Positions 1-6,855 of a stretch of DNA of 9,143 bases are shown piece after piece. Positions within the stretch are counted from its first letter, which is position 1, and every line of letters starts with the position of its first letter. This DNA comes from Nitrospirota bacterium. GTDB lineage: Bacteria > Nitrospirota > CAKKRA01 > 9FT-COMBO-42-15. The notes beneath the pieces are model-generated. The model had not been told where the DNA came from. It was given only the letters and a program-made list of their open reading frames with translations, and searched no databases. A program made the translations under genes and the position numbers. The stretch spans positions 3,721 to 12,863 of the forward strand of contig JAHFEP010000072.1 of NCBI GenBank assembly GCA_023248415.1, read 5' to 3'.

Positions 1-15
1 TTTGGTAAGGCCCCT

Positions 16-534
16 TTGAGCACTTTCGATAAAGTACATATTGGTATTGTCTTGTTGTTTTTTGTTGGCTTATGGATACTCTATGCAACAATGGATAGTC
101 AGTACAACTCTTCTAATCGTAGTAGTTACACAAATACAAGCCCTAATTATTCAAGTAATCCCGGTAATCCTCTGCCAGTTGAAAGGCCAAGTAGATCTGA
201 AATATCAAGCTTAAAATCACAAATAGAAAATACAAAATCCGAGTTAAATAGTTATGAGATAGAACTTCAAGGGCTTACTGAAAAAATTAATTCTTACAAA
301 AACCAGATCGAGTTCTATGCAAATAGAGCAAAACAAATGGAAAGGAACCATAATTCTGGACTCTCGGTTAATCAGTACGATTATCAATCTGCTTTGAATC
401 AACATAACGATTATGTAGCCTTACACAATTCAGCATTACAGCAATATAATCTCAAACATGCTGAATATAAACAATTACTTGAGGCAGTCAATGCGAAAAT
501 TGATAAGTATAATAGATTGGTTAAGGGCAGATAA
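16..534 (+). CDS. Membrane-anchored coiled-coil protein, first gene of the Hsp70/AAA+ operon
   Basis: I do not recognise the family. Residues 9-26 form one hydrophobic segment (IGIVLLFFVGLWILY), either a membrane anchor or an uncleaved signal. A Ser/Asn-rich spacer follows at about 28-58, then two long Gln/Glu/Lys/Asn-rich helical stretches at about 60-112 and 120-170 with coiled-coil character. This predicts a single-pass protein with a coiled-coil rod, probably an adaptor or scaffold. The start shown is a TTG at 16, but the frame is open to the window edge, so the real start may lie upstream; without the first residues the membrane segment would still remain. The stop at 532-534 touches the ATG of the GrpE-like gene, which argues for co-translation. 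A role in tethering or sensing for the chaperone genes is inference from position. Confidence 0.75.
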   Translation: MSTFDKVHIGIVLLFFVGLWILYATMDSQYNSSNRSSYTNTSPNYSSNPGNPLPVERPSRSEISSLKSQIENTKSELNSYEIELQGLTEKINSYKNQIEFYANRAKQMERNHNSGLSVNQYDYQSALNQHNDYVALHNSALQQYNLKHAEYKQLLEAVNAKIDKYNRLVKGR

Positions 535-924
535 ATGAGTAGCCAGAAAGATGCTATTGAAATAGCACAGGACGTTGCGATAACTCTCATGCTTGAAACA
601 TGGCGTCTTTGGCAGACCATTGGAAAATTAGAATCTCAATTTAATATGATTGCTCTTCGATATCCTATTAAGAAAATAAAAGACGCTCTTGAATCAAGCG
701 GGTGCAAGTTTATTGACTTGACAGGTCAGAGTTATGATACTGGAATGGCTGTAGATATAATCACAACAGAGGAAGATTCATTAATAAAGTCCGGAGACAT
801 CATAATAAAAGAAATGGTGTCACCAATTATATTGTGGGATGACATGCTTCTTAGCCACGGCCAAGTCATTCTTGCTAAAGGGATAACTGACGGTAAAGGA
901 ACAGATAAGGAGCAAACCGTATGA
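535..924 (+). CDS. Small GrpE-like protein, putative nucleotide exchange factor of the downstream Hsp70
   Basis: This 129-residue protein has an N-terminal helix (about 1-50) followed by a beta-rich region (about 55-116). The pattern GCKFIDLTGQSYDTGMAV (57-72 region) resembles the GrpE beta domain, where a Gly-x-x-hydrophobic strand is followed by a Gly-x-x-(Phe/Tyr)-Asp turn. The later GQVILAKG (109-116) resembles the closing strand. GrpE proteins trigger ADP release from Hsp70. Canonical GrpE has a much longer dimerising helix, which is short here, so the match is remote. The gene starts at an ATG directly after the previous stop, with AAGGG at 523-527 as ribosome binding site, and its TGA overlaps the Hsp70 ATG in an ATGA junction. 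The location immediately before an Hsp70 is the best support for the exchange-factor reading. It could instead be an unrelated subunit. Confidence 0.7.
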   Translation: MSSQKDAIEIAQDVAITLMLETWRLWQTIGKLESQFNMIALRYPIKKIKDALESSGCKFIDLTGQSYDTGMAVDIITTEEDSLIKSGDIIIKEMVSPIILWDDMLLSHGQVILAKGITDGKGTDKEQTV

Positions 925-3449
925 ATGAAACAATTAAGTATGGTATTGACTTGGGCACTACGAATTCCGCAATAGCCAAATGCGATGGCGATAATATAAG
1001 AATTTTCAAAAATCGTGATCAGATGGAAGTAACCCCTTCCGTAGTTCGCATTGAAAAAACGGGGCGCATAATCGTGGGGCGGAGAGCCTTTCAATTATTA
1101 TTCTCTGACCCTGATAATGTAGCATCTGAATTTAAACGTTTAATGGGACAAAATGATTTTAAATTATTTTCCGCTGTCGGGAAAAAGCTATCACCAGAGG
1201 AACTCTCTGCTGAAGTGCTCAAGTCGCTTATTGATGATGTGCGGCTACAAACATCTGAAAATGTTGATACCGCCGTTATCACGGTACCCGCTGCTTTTGG
1301 TCAATTACAGTGCGAGGCAACAGCACGCAGTGCGATTCTTACCGGTTTGTTAGAGGCTCTACTACTGCAAGAACCCTTGGCAGCTTCTATTGCATATGGT
1401 ATGAAATCTGACACTCGCGATAAGCGATGGTTAGTTTATGATTTGGGCGGGGGAACATTTGATATCGCAGTCGTGTCGACTAAAGACGGACGGCTTTCTG
1501 TTTTAGAGCATAGAGGAGATAATATGCTCGGCGGAAAAGACTTCGATCGGTTTATAGTAGAAAGGATAATTTTGCCCCGTTTAGAAGAATCATTTAACCT
1601 GTCCTCCCTTAATGATAACGTGGCTTCCAGCCGTAAGCTTATTCAAATACTTAGAGGTAAAGCTGAAGAAGCTAAAATTGACTTGAGTCATGCAGATCGA
1701 GTTTTGATAAGTATTTTCGATTGTGGTGAGGATAAGGATGGGAAGCCCATAGAAGCAGAATTTGAGATAACAAGCTCTGAATTAAACCGGCTCATAGAAC
1801 CATCTATTGCAAAGACTATTGATTTGTGTAAGCAAGCCCTTACACAAGCAAGACTTGCTTCTAAAGATTTAGCAACAGTCATCCTTGTGGGTGGCCCAAC
1901 AAATATGCCTTTCATTCGCGAGATGCTTTCTTACGAGCTTGGTGTGCCTCTAGATTTTTCTATTGACCCAATGACTATTGTTGCGCGTGGTGCGGCTATA
2001 TATGCCTCTACACAAGCACGCAAAAAAAGCATTTCTAAGACAGTAAAGCAAGAAACTATTGACTTGAATCTTGCTTATGAACCAGTTTGGTCTGAACCAA
2101 CTTGTCTGGTAGCAGGCAAGATTAATGATTTGAAGAAAGAAATCGGCCCTGTTGAAGTCCGCATTGATGCCGAGTCTGGTCATTGGACAAGTGGTTGGAT
2201 TCCTGTTGTAGATGGATACTTTGAAACAAAGGTCCATCTTCTCGAAGGTAAAACTGTCAGATACTGGATATATTTGCGCGATACAACTGGAAAAGACTTG
2301 ACCATAAACCCGGATTCTTTTTCTATTCGTCATGGGTTAACCCTGTCTGAACCGCCATTACCTCACTCTATAGGTGCAGAGATTGTGGGTAGTGATGGTA
2401 AAAGAGAAATCGATATAATATTCCCTCGCTCGACACCTCTTCCTGCTGAAAAAAGAGTTGTTTACAAGGCCAGCAGAGTACTTAAGCCCAGTCAGAAAGA
2501 TGATTGCTTAGCTATTAAAATTTGGGAGGGTGAATCTTTATCTGACCCAGAGGCAAACACTTGGGTAGGTGCCCTAAAGATTAATGCCAAAGAAATCCGG
2601 CGTCCTATTCCCGAAGGGACCGATATTGAAATATTGATTTCAATAAATGTCTCTCGACTTATGAAAGTTGAAGCGTTTGTTCCTGTCCTTAATCAGCATT
2701 TTCAAGAGCGCATTTATATTCCAAAAGAAAATGAGGAGAGCATAACTGAAAAAGCACTGCATTTGAATGCTGAGCTATATGAGCATTATGAGCGTATTCA
2801 TGAATTTGAAAACGTAGCTCATAATACGGGAGATGTTGACATTAAGCATAAAATTGACGATGTTAAGGAGAAACTCGATGAACTTGCAGAGGAACAAAAC
2901 CGTTTGAAGATTAATGCTAAGGGCGACCCCGATGACTCAAAAAGAATTGTTCAACAGTCTAAGGAGATTCGGGGTCGTCTTAGTGAGTTGGGAAAACAGG
3001 TTAAATCTAAAGCAACTCTGCCGTTGTTAATGAGCAGGCTTGAGTCAGCAAGGGTGCAAGCAGAGGATGTGGTTAACAGATGGGGGCAAAATCTTGAAAA
3101 GAAAGAATACGAAATCCTATGTCGCGAGGCTGGGCGGCAGGCTGGCCGTGAAGATGAAAAAGCATTGGAAAAGGTCGTTAATGATTTTGAAGAGTTAAAA
3201 TGGCGGATTCTATTCAAACAGAATTGGTTTTGGAAAGAATGTTTTGATTCTCTGTGCAAGCCAGGTGGTTCTTTTGTAAATATGAAAGAAGCTCAAAGGC
3301 TTATATCTTTAGGACAGGAAGCAATACATCGGGGTGATGGAGAGGCTCTCAAGGAAATCGTTAGATACCTGTGGGATCTTCAGCCAACGAGTTTTGTTGA
3401 AAGTGAAAAAGAAATGGCCTTGGAAGTTGGCATTAAACGGAAATTATGA
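921..3449 (+). CDS. Divergent Hsp70-family chaperone with an extra domain between ATPase and substrate-binding parts
   Basis: The ATPase domain spans about 1-365. Phosphate 1 is GIDLGTTNSAIA (8-19), the catalytic Lys is in FKRLMGQ (K72), the connect region is QEPLAASIAYG (150-160), phosphate 2 is YDLGGGTFDIA (173-183), and the adenosine motif is ILVGGPTNMPFI (321-332). The DnaK autophosphorylation Thr in GDTHLGG is Asn201 here (GDNMLGG). After the ATPase domain the usual VLLLDVTPLSLG linker is absent. Residues about 387-475 look like an inserted beta-sandwich domain, then a recognisable substrate-binding beta domain follows (about 480-600, with FPRSTPLPAEK and KIWEGES). Residues 605-842 are a long helical region with no C-terminal EEVD-like tail. 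At 842 residues it is about 200 longer than DnaK. AAGGAG at 907-912 is a good ribosome binding site. It overlaps both neighbours by four bases. It is clearly not the housekeeping dnaK. Confidence 0.93.
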   Translation: MNETIKYGIDLGTTNSAIAKCDGDNIRIFKNRDQMEVTPSVVRIEKTGRIIVGRRAFQLLFSDPDNVASEFKRLMGQNDFKLFSAVGKKLSPEELSAEVLKSLIDDVRLQTSENVDTAVITVPAAFGQLQCEATARSAILTGLLEALLLQEPLAASIAYGMKSDTRDKRWLVYDLGGGTFDIAVVSTKDGRLSVLEHRGDNMLGGKDFDRFIVERIILPRLEESFNLSSLNDNVASSRKLIQILRGKAEEAKIDLSHADRVLISIFDCGEDKDGKPIEAEFEITSSELNRLIEPSIAKTIDLCKQALTQARLASKDLATVILVGGPTNMPFIREMLSYELGVPLDFSIDPMTIVARGAAIYASTQARKKSISKTVKQETIDLNLAYEPVWSEPTCLVAGKINDLKKEIGPVEVRIDAESGHWTSGWIPVVDGYFETKVHLLEGKTVRYWIYLRDTTGKDLTINPDSFSIRHGLTLSEPPLPHSIGAEIVGSDGKREIDIIFPRSTPLPAEKRVVYKASRVLKPSQKDDCLAIKIWEGESLSDPEANTWVGALKINAKEIRRPIPEGTDIEILISINVSRLMKVEAFVPVLNQHFQERIYIPKENEESITEKALHLNAELYEHYERIHEFENVAHNTGDVDIKHKIDDVKEKLDELAEEQNRLKINAKGDPDDSKRIVQQSKEIRGRLSELGKQVKSKATLPLLMSRLESARVQAEDVVNRWGQNLEKKEYEILCREAGRQAGREDEKALEKVVNDFEELKWRILFKQNWFWKECFDSLCKPGGSFVNMKEAQRLISLGQEAIHRGDGEALKEIVRYLWDLQPTSFVESEKEMALEVGIKRKL

Positions 3450-5047
3450 TGAAAACCCTCATAAAGCGCAGACCATCCTTTCCGATTGGCACAGAGTTTT
3501 TATCTTTGTGGCAAATTGAACGTATTCTCTATTGTCATGATCGATTCGAATGCTATCTTATTAATAAAAATAAAGAGATCACTGTTGGAGTTGTCATACG
3601 ATGCAATGATGAGGCAGAGTATGAGCAATATCACCAAGTACACTTATCATGGTGGGCACTCCAGGAAAAGGATCAGCTAACTATCCTTGAAGACGGAATG
3701 AAAATGTCTAATGAGATGCATTTGTTTCTCGCAGTAGTTTCTTGTGAGAAAAATATTGTTTTAGATGATCTTTTACTTAATCAACGTCAAGCAGAATCTC
3801 TAATGCTCGACTTAACCGCTAAATGTCGCATGGCACTTTCGCGAGAATTATATCCAATTGTTGATGCAGGAGCGGTTGTCGTTTTGAAAATAAATGATCA
3901 TTATGCAGCAATACCTCTTTTTGTTTTATCGACACAGAATCTGGATAAAAAATATGAAGAAGAATGTGTTAAATCGATTGCAGAATTTATTTATTATTTA
4001 GCAACCGGCGTCACTATAAATGAGTTCTTATTAAAAGCCGATACAAAAAAGCAAGAAATACCATCTGCGAGTCATTGGAATAAAGACATCGATAAGCATT
4101 TCTCAGCACTGCTTAACTCATGCTTTGATAAAACAGACCCCAAGAAGATTACATCACTTTCAATGCTTGAATCCCAATTGCGAATGGATTCAGAAGATCT
4201 TAGAATACACGATAACAGTGGTAGATTAAAGTCGCCAGATAATGCGGGTCCGGAAAGCACACATGGTCTTGAAAAAGTAGCAGGGATGTCAGAATTGAAA
4301 ATGTTGCTGAAGGAAGAGGTGATTGGCCCGATAAGAAATCCTGAACCTTTTAAGCGGTACGGCATTCCGATACCGAATGGTATCCTCTTATATGGGCCAC
4401 CTGGTTGCGGGAAAACTTATATTGCAAGACAATTAGCCGAGGAATTAGGGTGGTATTTCAAAGAGGTTAAAGGGTCTGATATTGGTAATATTTACATCCA
4501 CGGTACCGTTTTAGCAATACGTGATCTATTTGTGGAGGCCGAAGAACATGCGCCTGCAATGATCTTTATTGACGAGTTTGAGGGACTTGTGCCTAAACGC
4601 TCAGGTTTATCAGGTCATCAGCAGCACACATCAGCAGAGGTAAACGAGTTCCTTGTTAATCTAAACGAATGCGCAAGTAAAGGCATTTTTATCATGGCCG
4701 CAACAAATGAGCCAAACAAGATTGATGATGCGGTAAGACGACCAGGGCGGTTAGATAAAATGATTTATGTCGGGACTCCTGATCCTGAAGCAAGAATTGA
4801 ACTATTGAGAATGTATCTTTCTCATAGACCGATAGACAATATTAATTTTCATAATTTCGCGGAACTGCTCGAAGGGTATTCTTGTAGTGATATACAAAAT
4901 ATTACAAATGAGGCAGCAAGATTTGCTCTCAAGGAGAAAAAGCCTATAAATAGTGAGCATTTATCAGAAGCTATTCGACGAAATCCCTCAAGTCTTTCTC
5001 TGGAAATCCTATCAATGTATAAAGATTTTCATCAACGGGGTATATGA
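3446..5047 (+). CDS. AAA+ ATPase (FtsH/p97-type core) with N-terminal kinase-like domain
   Basis: Residues about 275-505 form a classical AAA module. Walker A is GPPGCGKT (317-324), a pore-loop-like aromatic sits in GNIYIHGT (Y350), Walker B is MIFIDEFE (372-379, D376 and E377), sensor 1 is AATN (418-421), the arginine-finger segment is RRPGRLDK (431-438), and the sensor-2 region is GYSCSDIQNITNEAA (477-491). All catalytic residues look intact. There is no zinc protease domain, so it is not FtsH. The N-terminal 1-250 lacks obvious motifs. Its order of elements resembles a protein kinase: FPIGTEF...RFECYLI at 12-39, helix LLLNQRQAESLML at 109-121, KSIAEFIYYLATGVTINEF at 176-194, and a helical end at 211-245. 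It lacks HRD and DFG, so a pseudokinase is the inference. The ATG overlaps the Hsp70 stop. Likely role: unfoldase or remodeller working with the Hsp70. Confidence 0.92.
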   Translation: MMKTLIKRRPSFPIGTEFLSLWQIERILYCHDRFECYLINKNKEITVGVVIRCNDEAEYEQYHQVHLSWWALQEKDQLTILEDGMKMSNEMHLFLAVVSCEKNIVLDDLLLNQRQAESLMLDLTAKCRMALSRELYPIVDAGAVVVLKINDHYAAIPLFVLSTQNLDKKYEEECVKSIAEFIYYLATGVTINEFLLKADTKKQEIPSASHWNKDIDKHFSALLNSCFDKTDPKKITSLSMLESQLRMDSEDLRIHDNSGRLKSPDNAGPESTHGLEKVAGMSELKMLLKEEVIGPIRNPEPFKRYGIPIPNGILLYGPPGCGKTYIARQLAEELGWYFKEVKGSDIGNIYIHGTVLAIRDLFVEAEEHAPAMIFIDEFEGLVPKRSGLSGHQQHTSAEVNEFLVNLNECASKGIFIMAATNEPNKIDDAVRRPGRLDKMIYVGTPDPEARIELLRMYLSHRPIDNINFHNFAELLEGYSCSDIQNITNEAARFALKEKKPINSEHLSEAIRRNPSSLSLEILSMYKDFHQRGI

Positions 5048-5065
5048 TTTCTTAAATTGAACTCT

Positions 5066-5096
5066 AATGAGATTTGATAGATTAGAATGTCTCATT
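5066..5096 (+). terminator. Weak stem-loop after the AAA+ gene, possible terminator
   Basis: AATGAGA (5066-5072) pairs perfectly with TCTCATT (5090-5096) around a 17-base loop, about 20 bases after the operon's last stop. The following bases are T/A rich (TTATT). An alternative stem, TCTAAT (5063-5068) with ATTAGA (5081-5086), overlaps it. The stem is A+T rich and the loop long, so termination here is only possible. Confidence 0.25.
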
Positions 5097-5107
5097 TATT
5101 GTGAAAT

Positions 5108-5157
5108 CCGCCGCCGCCCGTCCCGTCCGCCCCCATGCGACTTTTAAAAAGGCGTGG
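5108..5157. repeat. C-rich tract followed by an imperfect palindrome
   Basis: The plus strand from 5108 to 5134 is almost entirely C and G with C runs of 2, 2, 2, 3, 3, 2 and 5, in a region that is otherwise A+T rich. The minus strand therefore has runs of G that could form a four-stranded structure. Directly after it, 5133-5157 is an imperfect palindrome with CTTTT and AAAAG at the core and outer CCA/TGG arms. It sits between the Hsp70 operon and the doubtful ORF. I cannot name the element. Confidence 0.45.
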
Positions 5158-5214
5158 CCTTCAAAACAAAGGGTATAATGTATAGAAAGATAATCATAAA
5201 GCTCAGACGTAACC

Positions 5215-5520
5215 ATGCATATGCTCTGCTACTTAATTTCTTCAGAGAAAGATGGTGATTTTAAAAATTCAGGAGAGGGTGTTAGTCGGAATAGAATAAT
5301 TGTTGAATTTGCAGAATTAGATAGGGCATATATTCTCAAAGACATTCCAGAAAGCAGCAAGATAAAACATTTTAATGAAATTTTTGCTGGCTTAAATAAT
5401 ATTTTAGACCATTGGTTTGGTAAAGGTTGCAAAGTGAAAACGACACTAATGTTCTATATTCAAAGGGCGGCTTTTTTATCATCTTGTACCGTTTACCAAA
5501 TAGTAGTTGAATTTTTGTAA
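5215..5520 (+). CDS. Hypothetical 101-residue ORF, doubtful
   Basis: An ATG-started frame of 101 codons lies in the 520-base gap between the AAA+ gene and panC. The central part (about 10-75) has a mixed charged and hydrophobic composition that could be a real protein, but the end is less convincing and I see no recognisable motif. There is no clear ribosome binding site in the 15 bases before the ATG. A TATAAT at 5174-5179 has no matching -35 box at 17 bases. It could be a small gene, a remnant, or chance. Apart from this and the C-rich element nothing else was identified between 5048 and 5570. Confidence 0.3.
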   Translation: MHMLCYLISSEKDGDFKNSGEGVSRNRIIVEFAELDRAYILKDIPESSKIKHFNEIFAGLNNILDHWFGKGCKVKTTLMFYIQRAAFLSSCTVYQIVVEFL

Positions 5521-5570
5521 AATTGAATGCTTAAACTCTGAATTGCCAAAAGGCTGAAGGAGAGCTATTC

Positions 5571-6419
5571 TTATTTCATATTTACCACAATATTATCAAT
5601 CAACCTCGTTTTACCTATCCAAACTGCTAATGCAATCACTGCCTTTTTGTCTATTGTCTTAATCTCCTCAAGTGTCTCTGCATCAGCAATGGTAATATAG
5701 TCTATCCTCGCAAGTTTCTCTGCTTCAATAATCTTTTGCATATCACCGATAATTTTTGCGCTGTTTCTTTCACCGTTCTTTATCATCTCCTCTGCCTTTG
5801 TCAAAGACCAGTATAAACATGTGGCTGCCTTTCTCTCCTCTTCATTTAAATAAGAATTGCGGGAGCTCATTGCAAGACCGTCTGGCTCCCTTACAGTTGG
5901 AAGCGCCTCTACATCAATATCCATATTCAAATCAGCAGCCATCTTTTTTATCACAAGTGTCTGCTGATAGTCCTTCTGGCCAAAGAACGCCTTATCAGGT
6001 TTTACTATATCAAACAGCTTTGCAACAATGGTTGCAACACCCTTAAAATGCCCTGGCCTTGATGCGCCGCACATTACATCTGTGATCTTTTCAACATTTA
6101 CATAGGTCAGATAACCTTCAGGATAGATTTCAGATGCAGAAGGCATAAAGAGTATATCAACGCCAGCATCCAAACACTTGCCTTTGTCGCCTTCTATATC
6201 GCGTGGATATGTATTGAAGTCCTCTTTTGGCCCGAACTGCGCGGGATTTACAAAGATGCTTACAACAACTACGTCAGTAACCTTTTTTGCATATCTCATC
6301 AGGCTCAGGTGTCCTTCATGGAGAAAACCCATTGTTGGCACAAAGCCAATGGTCTTTTTCTGCGCCTTTAATTCCTTAATAAAATTAGAGATGTCTTTTA
6401 TCTTCTCAAAGACCTGCAT
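5571..6419 (-). CDS. panC: Pantothenate synthetase (pantoate--beta-alanine ligase)
   Basis: PanC condenses pantoate and beta-alanine with ATP through a pantoyl-adenylate to make pantothenate, the precursor of coenzyme A, in the cytoplasm. The 282 residues match the family's usual length. The adenylate-forming HIGH-type motif is PTMGFLHEGHLSL (28-40). Other conserved parts are FVNPAQFGP (56-64), RPGHFKGVATIVAKL (121-135), FGQKDYQQ (146-153) and the KMSKS-like MSSRN (184-188). The C-terminal dimer-like domain runs from about 185 to the end and finishes RLIDNIVV. All active-site motifs look intact. No panB, panD or other pathway gene is adjacent; the gene is divergent from the selenoprotein gene, so it is probably transcribed alone. 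No strong ribosome binding site precedes the ATG, which may reflect a very short leader. Confidence 0.97.
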   Translation of the reverse strand: MQVFEKIKDISNFIKELKAQKKTIGFVPTMGFLHEGHLSLMRYAKKVTDVVVVSIFVNPAQFGPKEDFNTYPRDIEGDKGKCLDAGVDILFMPSASEIYPEGYLTYVNVEKITDVMCGASRPGHFKGVATIVAKLFDIVKPDKAFFGQKDYQQTLVIKKMAADLNMDIDVEALPTVREPDGLAMSSRNSYLNEEERKAATCLYWSLTKAEEMIKNGERNSAKIIGDMQKIIEAEKLARIDYITIADAETLEEIKTIDKKAVIALAVWIGKTRLIDNIVVNMK

Positions 6420-6427
6420 GGGTACAT

Positions 6428-6456
6428 ATCTTATGATATTTTTATGGCCATAGCAA
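6428..6456 (-). promoter_or_regulatory. Possible panC promoter
   Basis: On the minus strand TTGCTA (6456-6451) and TAAGAT (6433-6428) are separated by 17 bases. Each matches four of six sigma-70 consensus positions. Transcription would begin close to the panC ATG, giving a near-leaderless mRNA, consistent with the weak ribosome binding site. A second copy of TTGCTA lies at 6462-6457. The match is modest. Confidence 0.3.
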
Positions 6457-6478
6457 TAGCAAAACCTGAATTTTACAA

Positions 6479-6507
6479 TTGACCACGATAATTTTAATGA
6501 TTATAAT
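6479..6507 (+). promoter_or_regulatory. Sigma-70-type promoter of the selenoprotein gene
   Basis: TTGACC (6479-6484) and TATAAT (6502-6507) are separated by exactly 17 bases. The -35 box matches five of six consensus positions and the -10 box all six. The start site would be near 6514, about 28 bases before the ATG at 6542, with AGGAGG (6531-6536) inside the leader. This is the best promoter in the window and predicts strong constitutive expression. Confidence 0.7.
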
Positions 6508-6541
6508 GCCTTTATCAATAAATAATATACAGGAGGTTATT

Positions 6542-6757
6542 ATGGCAGAGCAGATTATAATCTACGGCAAGCACGGCTGACCATATACTGAAATGGCCAG
6601 GTCGGCTTATGGCGATAAGGCAATATACTATGATGTTAAGGCAGACAAGGAAAAGATGGCAGAGATGTTAAAATTTTCCAATGGCGCTGAAAAGGTTCCA
6701 ATAATAGTTGAAGGGGACAAGGTAACCATCGGCTACGGCGGCACATGAGGCGTGTAA
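6542..6757 (+). CDS. Glutaredoxin-like selenoprotein with two selenocysteines (UXX-star type)
   Basis: Reading through two in-frame TGA codons gives 71 residues. The first TGA (6578-6580) is residue 13 in HGUPYT, exactly where glutaredoxins have CPYC-type redox cysteines. The second (6746-6748) is residue 69 in GGTUGV, so the protein ends Sec-Gly-Val-stop at TAA 6755-6757. This C-terminal pattern is known as the UXX-star (seleno)protein arrangement. The reading between and around the TGAs keeps a thioredoxin-like pattern: IIIYGKHG strand, a helix, YYDVKAD, then EKVPIIVEGDKVTIGYGG with the cis-Pro at residue 53. Each TGA is followed at the same distance by a hairpin. AGGAGG at 6531-6536 with 5 spacer bases is an excellent ribosome binding site. 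It probably performs thiol/selenol redox chemistry; its partner is unknown. It is intact rather than a pseudogene. Confidence 0.9.
6593..6610 (+). promoter_or_regulatory. Bacterial SECIS hairpin for selenocysteine 13
   Basis: GGCC (6595-6598) pairs with GGCT (6604-6607, one G-U), extended by two A-T pairs past a one-base bulge, around the loop AGGTC (6599-6603). The loop begins 19 bases after the first TGA. The loop closely resembles the AGGUCU loop of E. coli fdhF that SelB recognises. Confidence 0.7.
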
Positions 6758-6759
6758 TT

Positions 6760-6776
6760 GCCGGCAGTCTGCCAGC
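6760..6776 (+). promoter_or_regulatory. Bacterial SECIS hairpin for selenocysteine 69
   Basis: GGCA (6763-6766) pairs with TGCC (6770-6773) around GTC, and the stem continues with GC/GC beyond one C-A mismatch. The loop starts 18-19 bases after the second TGA, matching the first hairpin, and the loop keeps the G-T-C core. Most of it lies past the TAA, so it is free from coding constraint. Confidence 0.65.
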
Positions 6777-6814
6777 GCTGCTGCTTCAAAAGGGATGACG
6801 AAGGTATTTGGTCA

Positions 6815-6843
6815 TTGCAAAGGATGATAACATCTGAAATAAT
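6815..6843 (+). promoter_or_regulatory. Possible promoter of the STAS-HATPase/YqgE operon
   Basis: TTGCAA (6815-6820) and AATAAT (6838-6843) are 17 bases apart, with four and five consensus matches. The start site would fall about 6 bases before the ATG at 6856. That ATG has no ribosome binding site, so a leaderless or nearly leaderless message would fit both facts. Confidence 0.35.
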
Positions 6844-6855
6844 TGTTTAAATACT

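Noticed and set aside
921..3449. Housekeeping DnaK.
   Set aside because: There is an additional domain, no DnaK linker, no typical tail, and the neighbours are not grpE, dnaJ or heat-shock genes of the usual locus.
3446..5047. FtsH protease.
   Set aside because: The AAA core is similar, but there is no HEXXH zinc protease domain and no membrane segments.
5174..5179. TATAAT as a promoter for the 5215-5520 frame.
   Set aside because: No -35 box at a suitable distance (GGCGTG at 17 bases) and no ribosome binding site before the ATG.
6542..6757. Glutaredoxin-like gene broken by stop codons (pseudogene).
   Set aside because: Both TGA codons occupy sensible redox positions and are followed by SECIS-like hairpins at the same distance, with no frameshift and intact reading elsewhere.
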